From Acidisoma sp. L85 (GTDB lineage Bacteria > Pseudomonadota > Alphaproteobacteria > Acetobacterales > Acetobacteraceae), in NCBI RefSeq assembly GCF_009765865.1, contig NZ_LMUQ01000024.1, positions 93,175 through 157,174 of the forward strand: a stretch of DNA of 64,000 nucleotides. Reading direction: 5' to 3'. A model generated the notes under the pieces. That model had not been told where the DNA came from, made no database searches, and saw nothing but the letters and a program-made list of their open reading frames with translations. The position numbers were made by a program, and so were the translations under genes. Shown here one piece after another: positions 16,952 through 26,295 of this stretch; within the stretch, counting starts at the first letter, position 1; each line of letters starts with the position of its first letter.

Positions 16952-19356
16952 AAAGGCTGAAGTAGCCGGTCGATGTAGTCGAGTTCGGGCTGCGGGCGAT
17001 CGTGCTCGCCGGCGCGGCGGCGGAGATCTTGGAGAATGGCGCGCAGTTGGGCCTCCGGCGACCCCTGCGGCAGGTTGAGATCGGCGCCAAGGCTCACGCC
17101 AGCGCCGGTCTGAAGGGGCCGCCCAAAAGGATCGGTCGGGCCGGAGGCGCCCCCGAAGCCTTCCTCCGGCAGGTCGCCCGGCTGCGAACCCATGGCTCCC
17201 TGGCCGGCGCCGCTGATCACCGTGCCGCCGGATTGCGCCGCCAGTTGACGGCCCAGGCGGCCGATCGCGCTTTGCAGACCTCGCATCGCCTGACCCTGGT
17301 CATTCGCGGCAATGCCATCGGCGCCCCCTTGCAAGGCGTGGGTCGCATCACCCATCGCGTGGCCGGCGGCGCCGAGGCTGGGGTCGCGGCGGCCAGCAAG
17401 CAACGATTGCAGCGCATGGTGCAGAGCGTCCTGTGCCGTCGCATCCTGGTGCTGGCCGTGCGTGTCGTTGCTTTCGGATTCGGCGCGGCGATTGGCGCGA
17501 TCCATCAGCCCCGCCTGGCGATGCAGCATGGCCTGCAGCGCCGCCAAATCATGCTCCGCCCGGCGCCGCGCCGCTTCGCGCGCGGGATCCGGAGGCTGAA
17601 CGCGGGCTTGTTCGAGCGAGCGCAGACTACGCTCCAGCGACGCGAGCGACTGGCGCATCGCCTGCGCGTCACCGGCACGCGCCGCCGCCTCCATCTGCCG
17701 CAGGGTCTGCGCCAGGGCGCCCATGTCGAGGCGCGGCGAATCGGGCGGCGTGGTGATCTCGCCGCCCTGCCGCTGCGCCATCTGCATGAGCGCCGAAAGA
17801 TGTTGCAGCAAGGCGGCGCGCACCGCCTGCATGAGCTTCGACAGCTCTGTCGCGTTGGGAGCATTCTTGGCCTGGAGCGCTTTGCGCAAGGCGTCCTCGG
17901 CGGCGCGGAGCGATTGCGCGGTCTCGGCGGCGGGCCCCTGCTCGAAATGCAGCGCCACCTGCCACAGCTCGTCGGTCACGCGATTGATCTGGCTGGTGCT
18001 GGTGTCGAAGCGTAGCGCCCAGCCGACATCGGCCAGCGCCAGCGACCCGGCGGCCGGGCGGCCGGCCACCGCGGCGGCGGCACCGACCTTGAGTGCGGCC
18101 TCTCCCACCGTCGAAGCGTGCTCCGGCGCCGCGACCAGCAGGCGGCGCAGCGCCGCCGCCTGGCGCGCGAAGGGATCCGAGAAGCGCCGCTCCGGCAGGA
18201 TCAGCATCACATTGCCCGTCGAGCCGGCCTGGCCGAGCGCGTCCTTCGCCACGAGACGGAGGGAGACCGGCAGGCCGGCCCAGCTGTTGGTCGAGAAGTC
18301 GATCGACTGCACGCCCTTTGGCGCCGTGGCCGAGCCATCGGGCAAGGCGATCGGCACCACCAGAGGCGGCGCTTGCGGCCGTGTCGCCAGCCGGGCCTCG
18401 AATTGCAGCGAGGTAACGCCGTAGTCATCCCCCCCGCGCCAAGCCAGACGCAAAGCGGTGGGGTTGTCGGTATCCGCTACCGGCGGCGCGACGAAAGCCA
18501 CGTTCGGCGGGCGGTCGGGTATGACCTCGAGCTGCCATCGGGCCAACCGATCCCCGTTGCCGCGCAGAAGCAGCGGGCCGCTGGCCGCCAACATGGTCTC
18601 CGCCTGATAGGCGCCGGTGTCGAGGGCGCGGAAACCGGCGACCGGCGACCCGTCGCGGCGCAGCACCGGCGGCTTGCGGGTTCCCGCGACCGTCACTGTC
18701 AGGCGCGAACCGGCGGGCGCGGCGAAGGCGAGGATCTGCGGCGACACGAGGAAGGGCGCACGGCCCGTATAGGCGGGCGGCGTAACCCAGGCGGTGACGG
18801 TCGGCGGCGGCCCGCCGAAATGGGCGAAGGCAAAGTCGAGCGTGAAGGCGCGGCCCAGCCGTCCGGTGATCTGCGGTCCTGCAATAACCACGGCGGCGAC
18901 AAGGGCCACGACAAGGGCGCCGCGCAAGGCCATGTGGTCGCGCGCTGCCAGGCCGGGACGCGGCAGGCCCAGCCGCAGGCGGCGGAGTTCGCGGCGGCTC
19001 CGGGCCTGATGCGCCAGCCACAAAGCTTCCGCCACGCGGTCCTGTTGCGCGGGACGGTCACGGAGGGCGGCCATCGGGGAGTGGCGCAGACCGGAGTCTC
19101 GCTGGAGCCGCGCCTCAGCCTGCGCGCGTCCCGGCCAGCGGAAGCGTCGGAGGCCCCAGCCTAGAACGCCAAGCGCGACAATCGCGCACACTAGAAGAAG
19201 GAGCGTGTTGAGCGATGGGCCGAGACGTTGCGGCAGATCGAGCAATGCGGCCAAGAGATACAGGCCGAGGATCCCGGCGGGTGGCCATAGAACGGGCCAG
19301 AGCCGCTCGAAGATGAGCACGGCCTGTGCGCGGCGCCGCCAGCCTCCGGGGCTCAC
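16948..19356 (-). CDS. TIGR02302 (DUF4175) family membrane protein
   Basis: This 802-residue alphaproteobacterial protein has two N-terminal transmembrane segments (about residues 20-70) and a third near residue 150. A large beta-rich region with a proline/tyrosine motif (AWVTPPAYTGRAPF) follows, then a long helical Ala/Gln/Arg-rich stretch (residues 500-700) and a Gly-rich low-complexity tail. This is the architecture of TIGR02302, a family of unknown function typically beside lysA. About 50 bp separate it from lysA upstream, so it probably shares that transcript. Confidence 0.92.
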   Translation of the reverse strand: MSPGGWRRRAQAVLIFERLWPVLWPPAGILGLYLLAALLDLPQRLGPSLNTLLLLVCAIVALGVLGWGLRRFRWPGRAQAEARLQRDSGLRHSPMAALRDRPAQQDRVAEALWLAHQARSRRELRRLRLGLPRPGLAARDHMALRGALVVALVAAVVIAGPQITGRLGRAFTLDFAFAHFGGPPPTVTAWVTPPAYTGRAPFLVSPQILAFAAPAGSRLTVTVAGTRKPPVLRRDGSPVAGFRALDTGAYQAETMLAASGPLLLRGNGDRLARWQLEVIPDRPPNVAFVAPPVADTDNPTALRLAWRGGDDYGVTSLQFEARLATRPQAPPLVVPIALPDGSATAPKGVQSIDFSTNSWAGLPVSLRLVAKDALGQAGSTGNVMLILPERRFSDPFARQAAALRRLLVAAPEHASTVGEAALKVGAAAAVAGRPAAGSLALADVGWALRFDTSTSQINRVTDELWQVALHFEQGPAAETAQSLRAAEDALRKALQAKNAPNATELSKLMQAVRAALLQHLSALMQMAQRQGGEITTPPDSPRLDMGALAQTLRQMEAAARAGDAQAMRQSLASLERSLRSLEQARVQPPDPAREAARRRAEHDLAALQAMLHRQAGLMDRANRRAESESNDTHGQHQDATAQDALHHALQSLLAGRRDPSLGAAGHAMGDATHALQGGADGIAANDQGQAMRGLQSAIGRLGRQLAAQSGGTVISGAGQGAMGSQPGDLPEEGFGGASGPTDPFGRPLQTGAGVSLGADLNLPQGSPEAQLRAILQDLRRRAGEHDRPQPELDYIDRLLQPF

Positions 19357-19408
19357 GCTTCGAGGCTCCGCTTTGGAGCCGGCAGAATTAGGGGCGGGGC
19401 TGCCCGCG

Positions 19409-20746
19409 TCACCGCTCGCCCGCTATCCAATCGGGCACAGTTTCGCGCGACCACAAGTCGGCGATCTGCTGGCGGGGCGTGATCACGCTCCAGCGCGGGC
19501 CATCGACCAGGGCGGCGGCGGCGAAGGGGCGCGCGTTGTAGGTCGAGCTCATCACCGCACCATAGGCCCCGGCATCGAGGATCGCCACGAGATCGCCCGC
19601 TGCGAGCGGCGGCAGCGCACGGTCACGCGCGAAAGTGTCGCCGCTCTCGCAGACCGGCCCCACGACATCGACCAAAGCGAGCGGCGCCGTTTCGGGCGTC
19701 ACCGGCACGATCGCGTGCCAGGCCTCGTACATCGCGGGGCGGATGAGGTCGTTCATTGCGGCATCCAGGACCACGAAACGGCGCGTCCCGGTCTGCTTCA
19801 CCAGCACCACGGAAGCGAGCAGCAGCCCCGCCGGTCCCACCAGCCAGCGGCCCGGCTCAACCATGAGATCAAGGCCGAGGCCACCAAGCTGTTCGGCCAG
19901 CACCGCGGCGAAGGCATCCAGCGGTGACGGTGTGGCGGCGCCATAGGCGATCCCAAAGCCGCCGCCACAATCGACACGGTTGACCGCGTGACCACCTTGC
20001 CTAAGCGCCCGAACAAGGTCGGCGACGCGCCGATAGGCGGCGGCATAAGGCGCGGGCGAAAGGATTTGGCTGCCGATATGAACGGCGAGACCGACCGGAT
20101 TGAGACCCGGCAGCGCGGTCGCGCGGGCATAGGCGGCGGGGGCATCCTCCCAGGCGATGCCGAATTTATTGTCGGCACGGCCGGTGGTGATCTTGGCATG
20201 GGTCGCCGCATCGACATCCGGATTGACCCGCAGCACGACATCGACCTGGCGGCCCTGCTCGGTGGCAACCACAGAAAGCATCGCGAGTTCTTCGACGCTC
20301 TCGGCATTGATCTGCGCGATCCCCTCGCCCACCGCGAGGCGAAGATCGGCGAGGGTCTTGCCGACGCCGGAGAAAACGATGTGGGCCGCAGGAATCCCAG
20401 CGTGACGCGCGCGAATCATCTCCCCCGCGCTCACCACGTCGGCGCCAGCACCCGCCTGGGCGACAAGCGTCAGGATCGCCTGATGGTCGTTCGCCTTCAC
20501 CGCATAGTGAATCTTGGCTGCGGACAGCCCCGCCCCGTCGAGCGCGGCGCGCAGCGTGGCGAGGCGGTCGCGGAAGGTGCCAGCGCCATAAACCCAGGCC
20601 GGCGTGCCGAGTTCGGCCGCGATCTCGGCCAAAGCGACGCCCTCGAAATGTAGCCCCGCCGCGCTCAAGTCCCGCAGGGGCGGCCGGGTGGCGATCAGGG
20701 CGGCGCGATCCGGTTGGCCGGGCTCGGGCTGGTCGATATCGGCCAT
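19409..20746 (-). CDS. lysA: Diaminopimelate decarboxylase
   Basis: This 445-residue PLP enzyme makes L-lysine from meso-diaminopimelate, the last step of lysine synthesis. The PLP lysine lies in HYAVKANDHQAIL, and the signatures GAGADVVSAGEM, DCGGGFGIAYG, EPGRWLVGPAG and GPVCESGDTFARDR match the fold-type III family. It has a slightly extended N-terminus of about 25 residues. It follows lptM by three bases and precedes TIGR02302. Confidence 0.96.
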   Translation of the reverse strand: MADIDQPEPGQPDRAALIATRPPLRDLSAAGLHFEGVALAEIAAELGTPAWVYGAGTFRDRLATLRAALDGAGLSAAKIHYAVKANDHQAILTLVAQAGAGADVVSAGEMIRARHAGIPAAHIVFSGVGKTLADLRLAVGEGIAQINAESVEELAMLSVVATEQGRQVDVVLRVNPDVDAATHAKITTGRADNKFGIAWEDAPAAYARATALPGLNPVGLAVHIGSQILSPAPYAAAYRRVADLVRALRQGGHAVNRVDCGGGFGIAYGAATPSPLDAFAAVLAEQLGGLGLDLMVEPGRWLVGPAGLLLASVVLVKQTGTRRFVVLDAAMNDLIRPAMYEAWHAIVPVTPETAPLALVDVVGPVCESGDTFARDRALPPLAAGDLVAILDAGAYGAVMSSTYNARPFAAAALVDGPRWSVITPRQQIADLWSRETVPDWIAGER

Positions 20747-20749
20747 CGG

Positions 20750-20893
20750 CTAATCCGAGGGGTAAAGGTGCGGGTAGAAAATCTTGTCGGGCGGGCCCGG
20801 CGGCGAAGGCGAACCCATCTTCCCGCAAGCGGCGAGAGCCAGCAGCGCCACACCCCCCAGCACCAACGCGATGCGTCTCGCCTGAACCGTCAT
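20750..20893 (-). CDS. lptM: LptM-like small lipoprotein, 47 residues
   Basis: Reading the minus strand from the ATG at 20893 gives MTVQARRIALVLGGVALLALAACGKMGSP..., a lipoprotein signal with lipobox LAAC. A short Pro-rich mature part (PSPPGPPDKIFYPHLYPSD) follows. The size, the CGxxG start of the mature part and the slot between argH and lysA match LptM/YifL, which assists assembly of the LptD lipopolysaccharide translocon in E. coli. The ATG lies 8 bases after the argH stop and the TAG lies three bases before lysA. Confidence 0.85.
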   Translation of the reverse strand: MTVQARRIALVLGGVALLALAACGKMGSPSPPGPPDKIFYPHLYPSD

Positions 20894-20901
20894 CCCCGAC
20901 C

Positions 20902-22329
20902 TCACCCCAGGATCTCCTGCCACCGAGCGGCTTGCCTCGCGACATTGGCCGGCGCCGTGCCACCAAAGCTCGTCCGCGAGGCGACCGAAGCGGCCACCGT
21001 CAGCACGCCATAGACCGCCTCGGTTATCCCAGGCTCAACAGATTGCATATCGGCGAGGTCGAGTGCGGCGAGATCGATGTCCCGCGCCTCGGCCAGCGCC
21101 ACCAGCCGGCCGGTGACGTGATGGGCTTGGCGGAAGGGTAGTTTCAGCGTCCGCACCAGCCAGTCGGCGAGGTCGGTCGCGGTCGCGTAGCCCTGCCCGG
21201 CGGCCGCCGCCATGCGCGCAAGCTCCGGCGTCATGTCCCGCACCATCCCGGCGCTGGCGGCGAGGCTGAGGGCGAGTGCGTCGGCAGCCTCGAAAACCGG
21301 CTCCTTATCTTCCTGCATGTCCTTGGCATAGGCGAGCGGCAGGCCTTTCATCACCGTCAGCAGAGCCACCAGAGAGCCCGCCATGCGGCCGGTCTTCGCC
21401 CGCACCAATTCGGCAGCGTCCGGATTGCGCTTCTGCGGCATGATCGAACTGCCGGTGGTGAAGGAGTCCGACAGGCGGATGAAGCGGAAAGGCGCGCTGC
21501 ACCAGATCACAACCTCCTCCGCGAAGCGCGACAGGTGCATGGCGCAAATCGCGCCCGCCGCCAGGAACTCCAGCGCGAAATCGCGGTCCGAGACGGAATC
21601 GAGCGAATTAGCGGTCGGGCGGTCGAAGCCGAGTTCGGCGGCGGTCTCCTCCCGGTCGATCGGGAAGGAGGTGCCGGCGAGGGCCGCGGCACCCAGCGGG
21701 CATTCGTTGAGGCGGCGGCGGCAATCCGCCAGCCTGCCGCGATCACGCGCCAGCATCTCGACATAGGCCAAGAGGTGATGGCCCAGCGTCACTGGCTGCG
21801 CCGTCTGCAAATGGGTGAAGCCCGGCATGGGGTCGGCCGCGTGTTCAGCCGCGCGCCCCGCCAGCACCCGCATGAGGTCCTCGACTTGCAGGGTCAGCCC
21901 ATCGATGGCGTCCCGCACCCAAAGGCGAAAATCTGTCGCCACCTGGTCGTTGCGGCTGCGGCCGGTATGGAGGCGACGGCCGGCATCGCCGATCCGGTCG
22001 GTCAGCCGCGCCTCGATATTCATATGGATATCCTCGAGCGCCGCCTCGAACGGGAACCGCCCCGCCTCGATCTCGGCGGCGATGGCATCGAGCCCGCCGG
22101 CGATGGCGCGCTCATCGGCGGAGGAAATGACCCCCGCGCGGGCCAGCATCGCGGCATGCGCGCGTGACCCGCGAATATCCTGGCGCCACATGCGTTGATC
22201 GAAACCGATCGAGGCATTGATGTCGCTCATGATCCGCGCCGGCCCCTCGGCGAAGCGGCCGCCCCATTGGGCATTGGCCTCCGATCCGTGCGAAGCTTGG
22301 TGCGGTCGCGGCTGAGTGCTGTCGTTCAA
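20902..22329 (-). CDS. argH: Argininosuccinate lyase
   Basis: This cytoplasmic enzyme splits argininosuccinate into arginine and fumarate. The signature [12 protein letters not shown], the [13 protein letters not shown] opening and HTGRSRNDQ are all present. No ATG or GTG lies close to the conserved start. I place initiation at TTG (22329), which has AGG five bases upstream and gives a normal 475-residue length; an in-frame start further up would run far into tlpA. The TTG lies only 13 bases from the divergent tlpA start, so their initiation regions overlap. Confidence 0.9.
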   Translation of the reverse strand: MNDSTQPRPHQASHGSEANAQWGGRFAEGPARIMSDINASIGFDQRMWRQDIRGSRAHAAMLARAGVISSADERAIAGGLDAIAAEIEAGRFPFEAALEDIHMNIEARLTDRIGDAGRRLHTGRSRNDQVATDFRLWVRDAIDGLTLQVEDLMRVLAGRAAEHAADPMPGFTHLQTAQPVTLGHHLLAYVEMLARDRGRLADCRRRLNECPLGAAALAGTSFPIDREETAAELGFDRPTANSLDSVSDRDFALEFLAAGAICAMHLSRFAEEVVIWCSAPFRFIRLSDSFTTGSSIMPQKRNPDAAELVRAKTGRMAGSLVALLTVMKGLPLAYAKDMQEDKEPVFEAADALALSLAASAGMVRDMTPELARMAAAAGQGYATATDLADWLVRTLKLPFRQAHHVTGRLVALAEARDIDLAALDLADMQSVEPGITEAVYGVLTVAASVASRTSFGGTAPANVARQAARWQEILG

Positions 22330-22342
22330 GGAGCCTGATCCA

Positions 22343-22936
22343 ATGCGCTTGAAGGTTTCGCGCCGCGCGGCGCTTCGTCTCGGCGGCTTGCTGGCCGGCG
22401 GTGTCGCCGGGGGGTTTAGCACGCGCCCGGCCGCCGCACAGTCGCTCGGCGATATCTCTGGGCTGGAGACCGTGCCGCCCGGCCAGTCGCTGCCGCCCTT
22501 CCAGTTCTACACGGCCGACAACAAGGTGCGGACGCTGGCCGATTACCGCGGCCAGGGGGTGGTGATCAATCTATGGGCGACCTGGTGCGGCCCCTGCACC
22601 GCCGAGCTGCCCACCATGGACACGCTGGCGCAAACGCTGGCGAAGGACGGCATCGTGGTGCTGCCGGTCTCCTCCGATATCGGCGGAGCGACGGCGGTGC
22701 AGGGCTTCTACCGCAGCCACGACATCCGCCATCTGCCGGTGCTGCTCGACCATAACAGCGCCATCCTGCAGGCGTGGCAGGTGCCCGGCATCCCGGTAAC
22801 GGTGATCTTCGACCGGGCGGGCCATCCGAAGGCACGGCTGATCGGCGGCGCCGATTGGGGCACCGAGGAGGCGGCCGCGAAGGTGCGGTCGTTGTGCGGA
22901 CCGGATCTGGCGAAGGCGGCAGACGTTCGGATTTAG
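22343..22936 (+). CDS. TlpA-like thiol:disulfide oxidoreductase
   Basis: The 197-residue protein has an N-terminal export signal with twin arginines ([11 protein letters not shown], cleavage expected after PAAAQ) and a thioredoxin fold with active site WCGPC (Cys82, Cys85) followed by TAELP. The SDIGGA and GIPVTVIFD segments are typical of TlpA/ResA proteins, which keep cytochrome c or copper-centre cysteines reduced in the periplasm. AAGGAG precedes the ATG at 22343. The argH-tlpA divergent pair is a common arrangement in this group. Confidence 0.9.
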   Translation: MRLKVSRRAALRLGGLLAGGVAGGFSTRPAAAQSLGDISGLETVPPGQSLPPFQFYTADNKVRTLADYRGQGVVINLWATWCGPCTAELPTMDTLAQTLAKDGIVVLPVSSDIGGATAVQGFYRSHDIRHLPVLLDHNSAILQAWQVPGIPVTVIFDRAGHPKARLIGGADWGTEEAAAKVRSLCGPDLAKAADVRI

Positions 22937-23066
22937 ACGCCAACGACGCCCGGCTGGGTCAATCGTCCTGCAATCTTAGCTTCTAAAGCCCTCAGCTCTT
23001 CGATTAGCTTTCGAGGCCGGAAAACTTCGGCTTAGATTACAGTCGTTTCGAAGATTTAAGGGGAAT

Positions 23067-23690
23067 GTGGTGACTCCAATTTTCAGATCGGTGGCTTTGG
23101 CAGGTCTAGTGGCCTGCTTCGGCCTTGGCGGCATTCAGGCCAGCCGGGCGGCGCAAGCCGTCTTGACGGACCCGCTGACATCCTGGCCGCTGAATTTCGG
23201 TGCCCAGGGCACGAGCATGATGCTGAAGGATGGCTTCGTGCACATCACCATGCCGACCTCCGGGGTCAACTGGGCGACCTATGCCGGGTTCAACTTCACT
23301 GACCAGGATTCGAGCGTCACGATCACGCCGAAGACTGCCGGCAGCGATGCCGGGCTGATCTTCTGGGCCACCGGGCCGAGCGACTTCTACTTCTTCGGCG
23401 TCTCGGATACCGCCGGAACCTTCGGCATCTATCGCCATGTCGCCGCCACCGGCTGGCAACCCATCGTGCCCTTCATGGCGAACCCGAACGTCAAAACCGG
23501 CGCTACCGCGGTGAACACGCTGCGGCTCGTCACCAAAGGCAATCTCGTCTCGCTCTTCGTCAACGGGCAACCGATCGGCAAGCTCCAGATCCAGGCGCCT
23601 CCCACGGGCGGCACTGTCGGAATCATCGGCGAGGGCAGCGCGAAGGCTCCGTTTGACTATGCCTATTCGAATCTCTCGGTAAGCCAATAG
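23067..23690 (+). CDS. Secreted protein with a concanavalin-like (DUF1080-type) fold, 207 residues
   Basis: Tandem GTG codons at 23067/23070 follow AAGGGGA. The product has a Sec signal ending near SRAAQA and a beta-rich mature domain. Features such as GLIFWATGPSDFYFFGVSDTAGTFGIYRHV and NTLRLVTKGNLVSLFVNGQPIG match the sugar-binding jelly-roll pattern of DUF1080/3-keto-disaccharide hydrolase-like domains. I see no catalytic residues I can name, so carbohydrate binding or a structural periplasmic role is the safest guess. It stands alone, with the convergent mgtC-like gene downstream. Confidence 0.72.
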   Translation: MVTPIFRSVALAGLVACFGLGGIQASRAAQAVLTDPLTSWPLNFGAQGTSMMLKDGFVHITMPTSGVNWATYAGFNFTDQDSSVTITPKTAGSDAGLIFWATGPSDFYFFGVSDTAGTFGIYRHVAATGWQPIVPFMANPNVKTGATAVNTLRLVTKGNLVSLFVNGQPIGKLQIQAPPTGGTVGIIGEGSAKAPFDYAYSNLSVSQ

Positions 23691-23740
23691 GCGTCGGCAC
23701 GGTCGCGGAAGCCTGCATCAGCCGGTGCGGGCTTTCCCGC

Positions 23741-24469
23741 CTAGACCGTCCCCATGCCCTGCGGTTTCCAACTCACCGCCTGCACTTTCGGGAGCGCCGC
23801 GAGGACGCGCAGGAAAGCTGGCCCCGCCGGACTACGAACCAATCCCGTGCACCGCAGCTCGTAGCAATGCTCGCTGTAGCCGGCCGTCGGCGCGTGGGTC
23901 ACTGACTCGCGCGCAACCCAGTAACCGTCGGCGGAGAAGCCCGCGATGACCTGCGGCTCGGTCGTGGCATCGGCTTCGCTGTCGATGGTTACGGTGAGCG
24001 TCGCGCGGTGCTCGCGATGTACGAAGACCTCGACGCGCTTCAGGCCCCATAGCGCGAGCAGCGCCAGAACCGTCGCGGCGATGCCCAGCACCAATTGGCC
24101 GCCGCCAAGGCAAAGCCCGATGACGGTGACGATCCAGAGCGTCGCGGCGGTGGTGACGCCCTGCACCAGGTCGCCCCGGCGAACAATCGCGGCGGCGCCC
24201 AGGAAGCCCATGCCCGAGAGGATACCGAGCGGCAGCCGCATCAGGTCGAGCATCACGAAGGAGCCGTCGGGCCGCCCCGCCAGTGGCAGCAGCAGATTCG
24301 CCTGGATCATCGCGACTGAAGCGGCGAGGCAGACCAGCAGAGTCGTGCGCAGCCCGGCGGGCCGGCCGTGTTCGTCCCGGTTGATGCCGATCAGCAGCCC
24401 CGCCGCCACCGTCAGCGCCAGCCGCAGCGTCAGGTCGCCGGGCGTGACGACGAGGGGCATCGGCTGCAT
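23741..24469 (-). CDS. MgtC/SapB family membrane protein
   Basis: The 242-residue protein has five hydrophobic segments and the MgtC motifs GLLIGINRDEHGRPAGLRT (with the conserved Arg/Glu), LGILSGMGFLGAAAIVRRG and VQGVTTAATLW. A soluble C-terminal domain with an ACT-like layout follows from about residue 150. MgtC relatives help growth at low Mg2+ and modulate the F1Fo ATPase in Salmonella. It lies three bases behind the symporter gene and is probably co-transcribed with it. Confidence 0.9.
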   Translation of the reverse strand: MQPMPLVVTPGDLTLRLALTVAAGLLIGINRDEHGRPAGLRTTLLVCLAASVAMIQANLLLPLAGRPDGSFVMLDLMRLPLGILSGMGFLGAAAIVRRGDLVQGVTTAATLWIVTVIGLCLGGGQLVLGIAATVLALLALWGLKRVEVFVHREHRATLTVTIDSEADATTEPQVIAGFSADGYWVARESVTHAPTAGYSEHCYELRCTGLVRSPAGPAFLRVLAALPKVQAVSWKPQGMGTV

Positions 24470-24472
24470 CGG

Positions 24473-26026
24473 CTAGAAGCCGAAACGGGCGGCGGGGTCG
24501 CGGGCCGCGGCCTCCGCGCTGCGGAAGGCGTTGAGGATCGCGCTCAGAACGATGGCGACGGCGAGGTTCACGATCAGCCCGTACAGCGCCGCATAACCGG
24601 GCGCGGTGAAGGCGCCGAGATGCAGCGGGAAAATCGCGGTCTTGAAATGGGTCGAGGCGGCCATCGCGGTGCCGACCACCATGCCGCAGGCCCAGCCCAG
24701 CAGCAGTGCCCCCGGCCGCAGCCGCCAGCGCGACAGGCCGAGGAAGACCGACGGCAAAGTCTGGATGATCCAGATGCCGCCCAAAAGCTGGAACTCGATC
24801 GCCGCCGTCGCCGGCAATGCCAGGATGAAGATCAGCGCGCCGAGCTTGACGAGGAGCGAGACCAGCTTCGCCATGCTGGATTCCTGCGCATCGGTCGCGT
24901 TCGGCTTGAGGTAGGTCTTGTAGATGTCGCGGGTGAAGATATTGGCGGTGGCGATCGACATGATCGAGGCCGGCACCAAGGCGCCAATGGCGATGGCAGC
25001 GAAGGCGACGCCGACGAACCAGGACGGGAAAGCCGACAGGATCAGCGCCGGCACCGCGAAGTTCGGGCCGTAGTGGCGGAAACCGGCGGCGAATTGTGGC
25101 GCATGGCCCACGCCATAGGCCAGCGCCATGAAGCCCAGCATGGCGAGCAGGCCGAGGATGAAGGAATAGGCCGGCAACAGCATCGCGTTCCGCTGCAGCA
25201 CGCGGCCGCCGCTGGCGCTCAAAGCCGCCGTCATCGAATGCGGATAGAGAAACAACGCGAGCGCGGAACCGAGCGCAAGGGTCGCATAGGCGCCGTAGCT
25301 GCCGAGGGTATGTGCCGTCGGCACCGGCAAAGTGAGCTTCGCCGCTGGGACCGCCGCGAAGATATGCGCCCAGCCGCCGAGCTGCATCGGGATCACGACG
25401 ACCGCGACGATGACCGTCGCATAGATCAGCACGTCCTTGACCATGGCGATGATCGCCGGCGCGCGCAGCCCGCTGGTGTAAGTGAAGGCGGCCAGCACGA
25501 GAAACGCGACGAATAGCGGCACATCTGCCATGATACCGGAGCCCGAAAGTCCCAAGGCCGCGATCACAACCTGCATGCCGACGAGCTGCAACGCGATATA
25601 GGGCATCGTCGCCAGGATGCCGGTCACCGCGACCGCCAGGGACAAGGCACGGCTGTCGAAACGCCCGCGCACGAATTCCGGCGCGGTGAGATAGCCGTGC
25701 TGTTTGCAGATCCGCCACAGGCGCGGAAACACCATGTAGAACAGCGGATAGACGATCACCGTGTACGGCACGGCAAAGAAGCCGATCGCTCCGGCGCTGA
25801 ACACCAAAGCCGGCACGGCGACGAAAGTATAGGCGGTATAGAGATCGCCGCCGAGCAGGAACCACGAGACGACCGTGCCGAAGCGCCGTCCGCCCAGCCC
25901 CCATTCGTGGAGCGTGTCGAGGTCCCCGCGCCGCCATCGGGCGCCCATGAAACCCATGACCGTGACGAGAAGGAAAAGAGCCAGAAAGACGACGATCGCC
26001 ACCGGCTGGAGTGCGAGTTCGCTCAC
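24473..26026 (-). CDS. Sodium:solute symporter (SSS family, MctP-like)
   Basis: This 517-residue integral membrane protein has about 13 hydrophobic helices and the SSS pattern: EWGLGGRRFGTVVSWFLLGGDLYTAYTF in the first third and the late GALVPASIMSIATANIFTRDIY segment. It is paired by an ATGA overlap with a DUF3311 gene, the usual partner of monocarboxylate- or solute-transporting SSS members. The substrate is probably a small organic acid, but this is inferred. Confidence 0.9.
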   Translation of the reverse strand: MSELALQPVAIVVFLALFLLVTVMGFMGARWRRGDLDTLHEWGLGGRRFGTVVSWFLLGGDLYTAYTFVAVPALVFSAGAIGFFAVPYTVIVYPLFYMVFPRLWRICKQHGYLTAPEFVRGRFDSRALSLAVAVTGILATMPYIALQLVGMQVVIAALGLSGSGIMADVPLFVAFLVLAAFTYTSGLRAPAIIAMVKDVLIYATVIVAVVVIPMQLGGWAHIFAAVPAAKLTLPVPTAHTLGSYGAYATLALGSALALFLYPHSMTAALSASGGRVLQRNAMLLPAYSFILGLLAMLGFMALAYGVGHAPQFAAGFRHYGPNFAVPALILSAFPSWFVGVAFAAIAIGALVPASIMSIATANIFTRDIYKTYLKPNATDAQESSMAKLVSLLVKLGALIFILALPATAAIEFQLLGGIWIIQTLPSVFLGLSRWRLRPGALLLGWACGMVVGTAMAASTHFKTAIFPLHLGAFTAPGYAALYGLIVNLAVAIVLSAILNAFRSAEAAARDPAARFGF

Positions 26027-26250
26027 CCCTCATCCTCCGAAGGGCCAGACCTTCTTCGCTCGAAGAGAAAAACCAGCCCGATGATGGCTGAGGAAAGCGG
26101 CACCCAGAGGAGCTGATACCAATAGAAGAAGGGAAAGCCCCACAGCGCCGGGCCGGTGCGATCGAAGCTCGGCACCCAGAGGACGGCGATCACCGGCACG
26201 GCGAGAAGAACCCGCCAGGCAGTGGCGCGGGTTGGACCTGGGCTTTTCAT
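26023..26250 (-). CDS. DUF3311 small membrane protein, SSS partner
   Basis: The 75-residue protein has two transmembrane helices around an RTGPALWGFPFFYWYQLLWVPLSSAI core, the DUF3311 signature. The first Met that leaves a short cytoplasmic N-terminus is at 26250. Its stop overlaps the symporter start by four bases, so the two are made together. The family is thought to be an accessory subunit of SSS-type carboxylate symporters. Confidence 0.9.
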   Translation of the reverse strand: MKSPGPTRATAWRVLLAVPVIAVLWVPSFDRTGPALWGFPFFYWYQLLWVPLSSAIIGLVFLFERRRSGPSEDEG

Positions 26251-26295
26251 TAGGCGTCCTCCGGCTAGCAACACCCTTGAGGGCGCAAGCCCTCC

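Noticed and set aside
17002-18015. Long frame antisense to the TIGR02302 gene
   Set aside because: It is a shadow caused by high GC in the third codon positions of a clearly recognised gene.
24368-25516. A 382-codon frame antisense to the SSS symporter
   Set aside because: Arg/Gln/Glu-rich composition typical of antisense translation of a membrane protein; the symporter on the other strand is certain.
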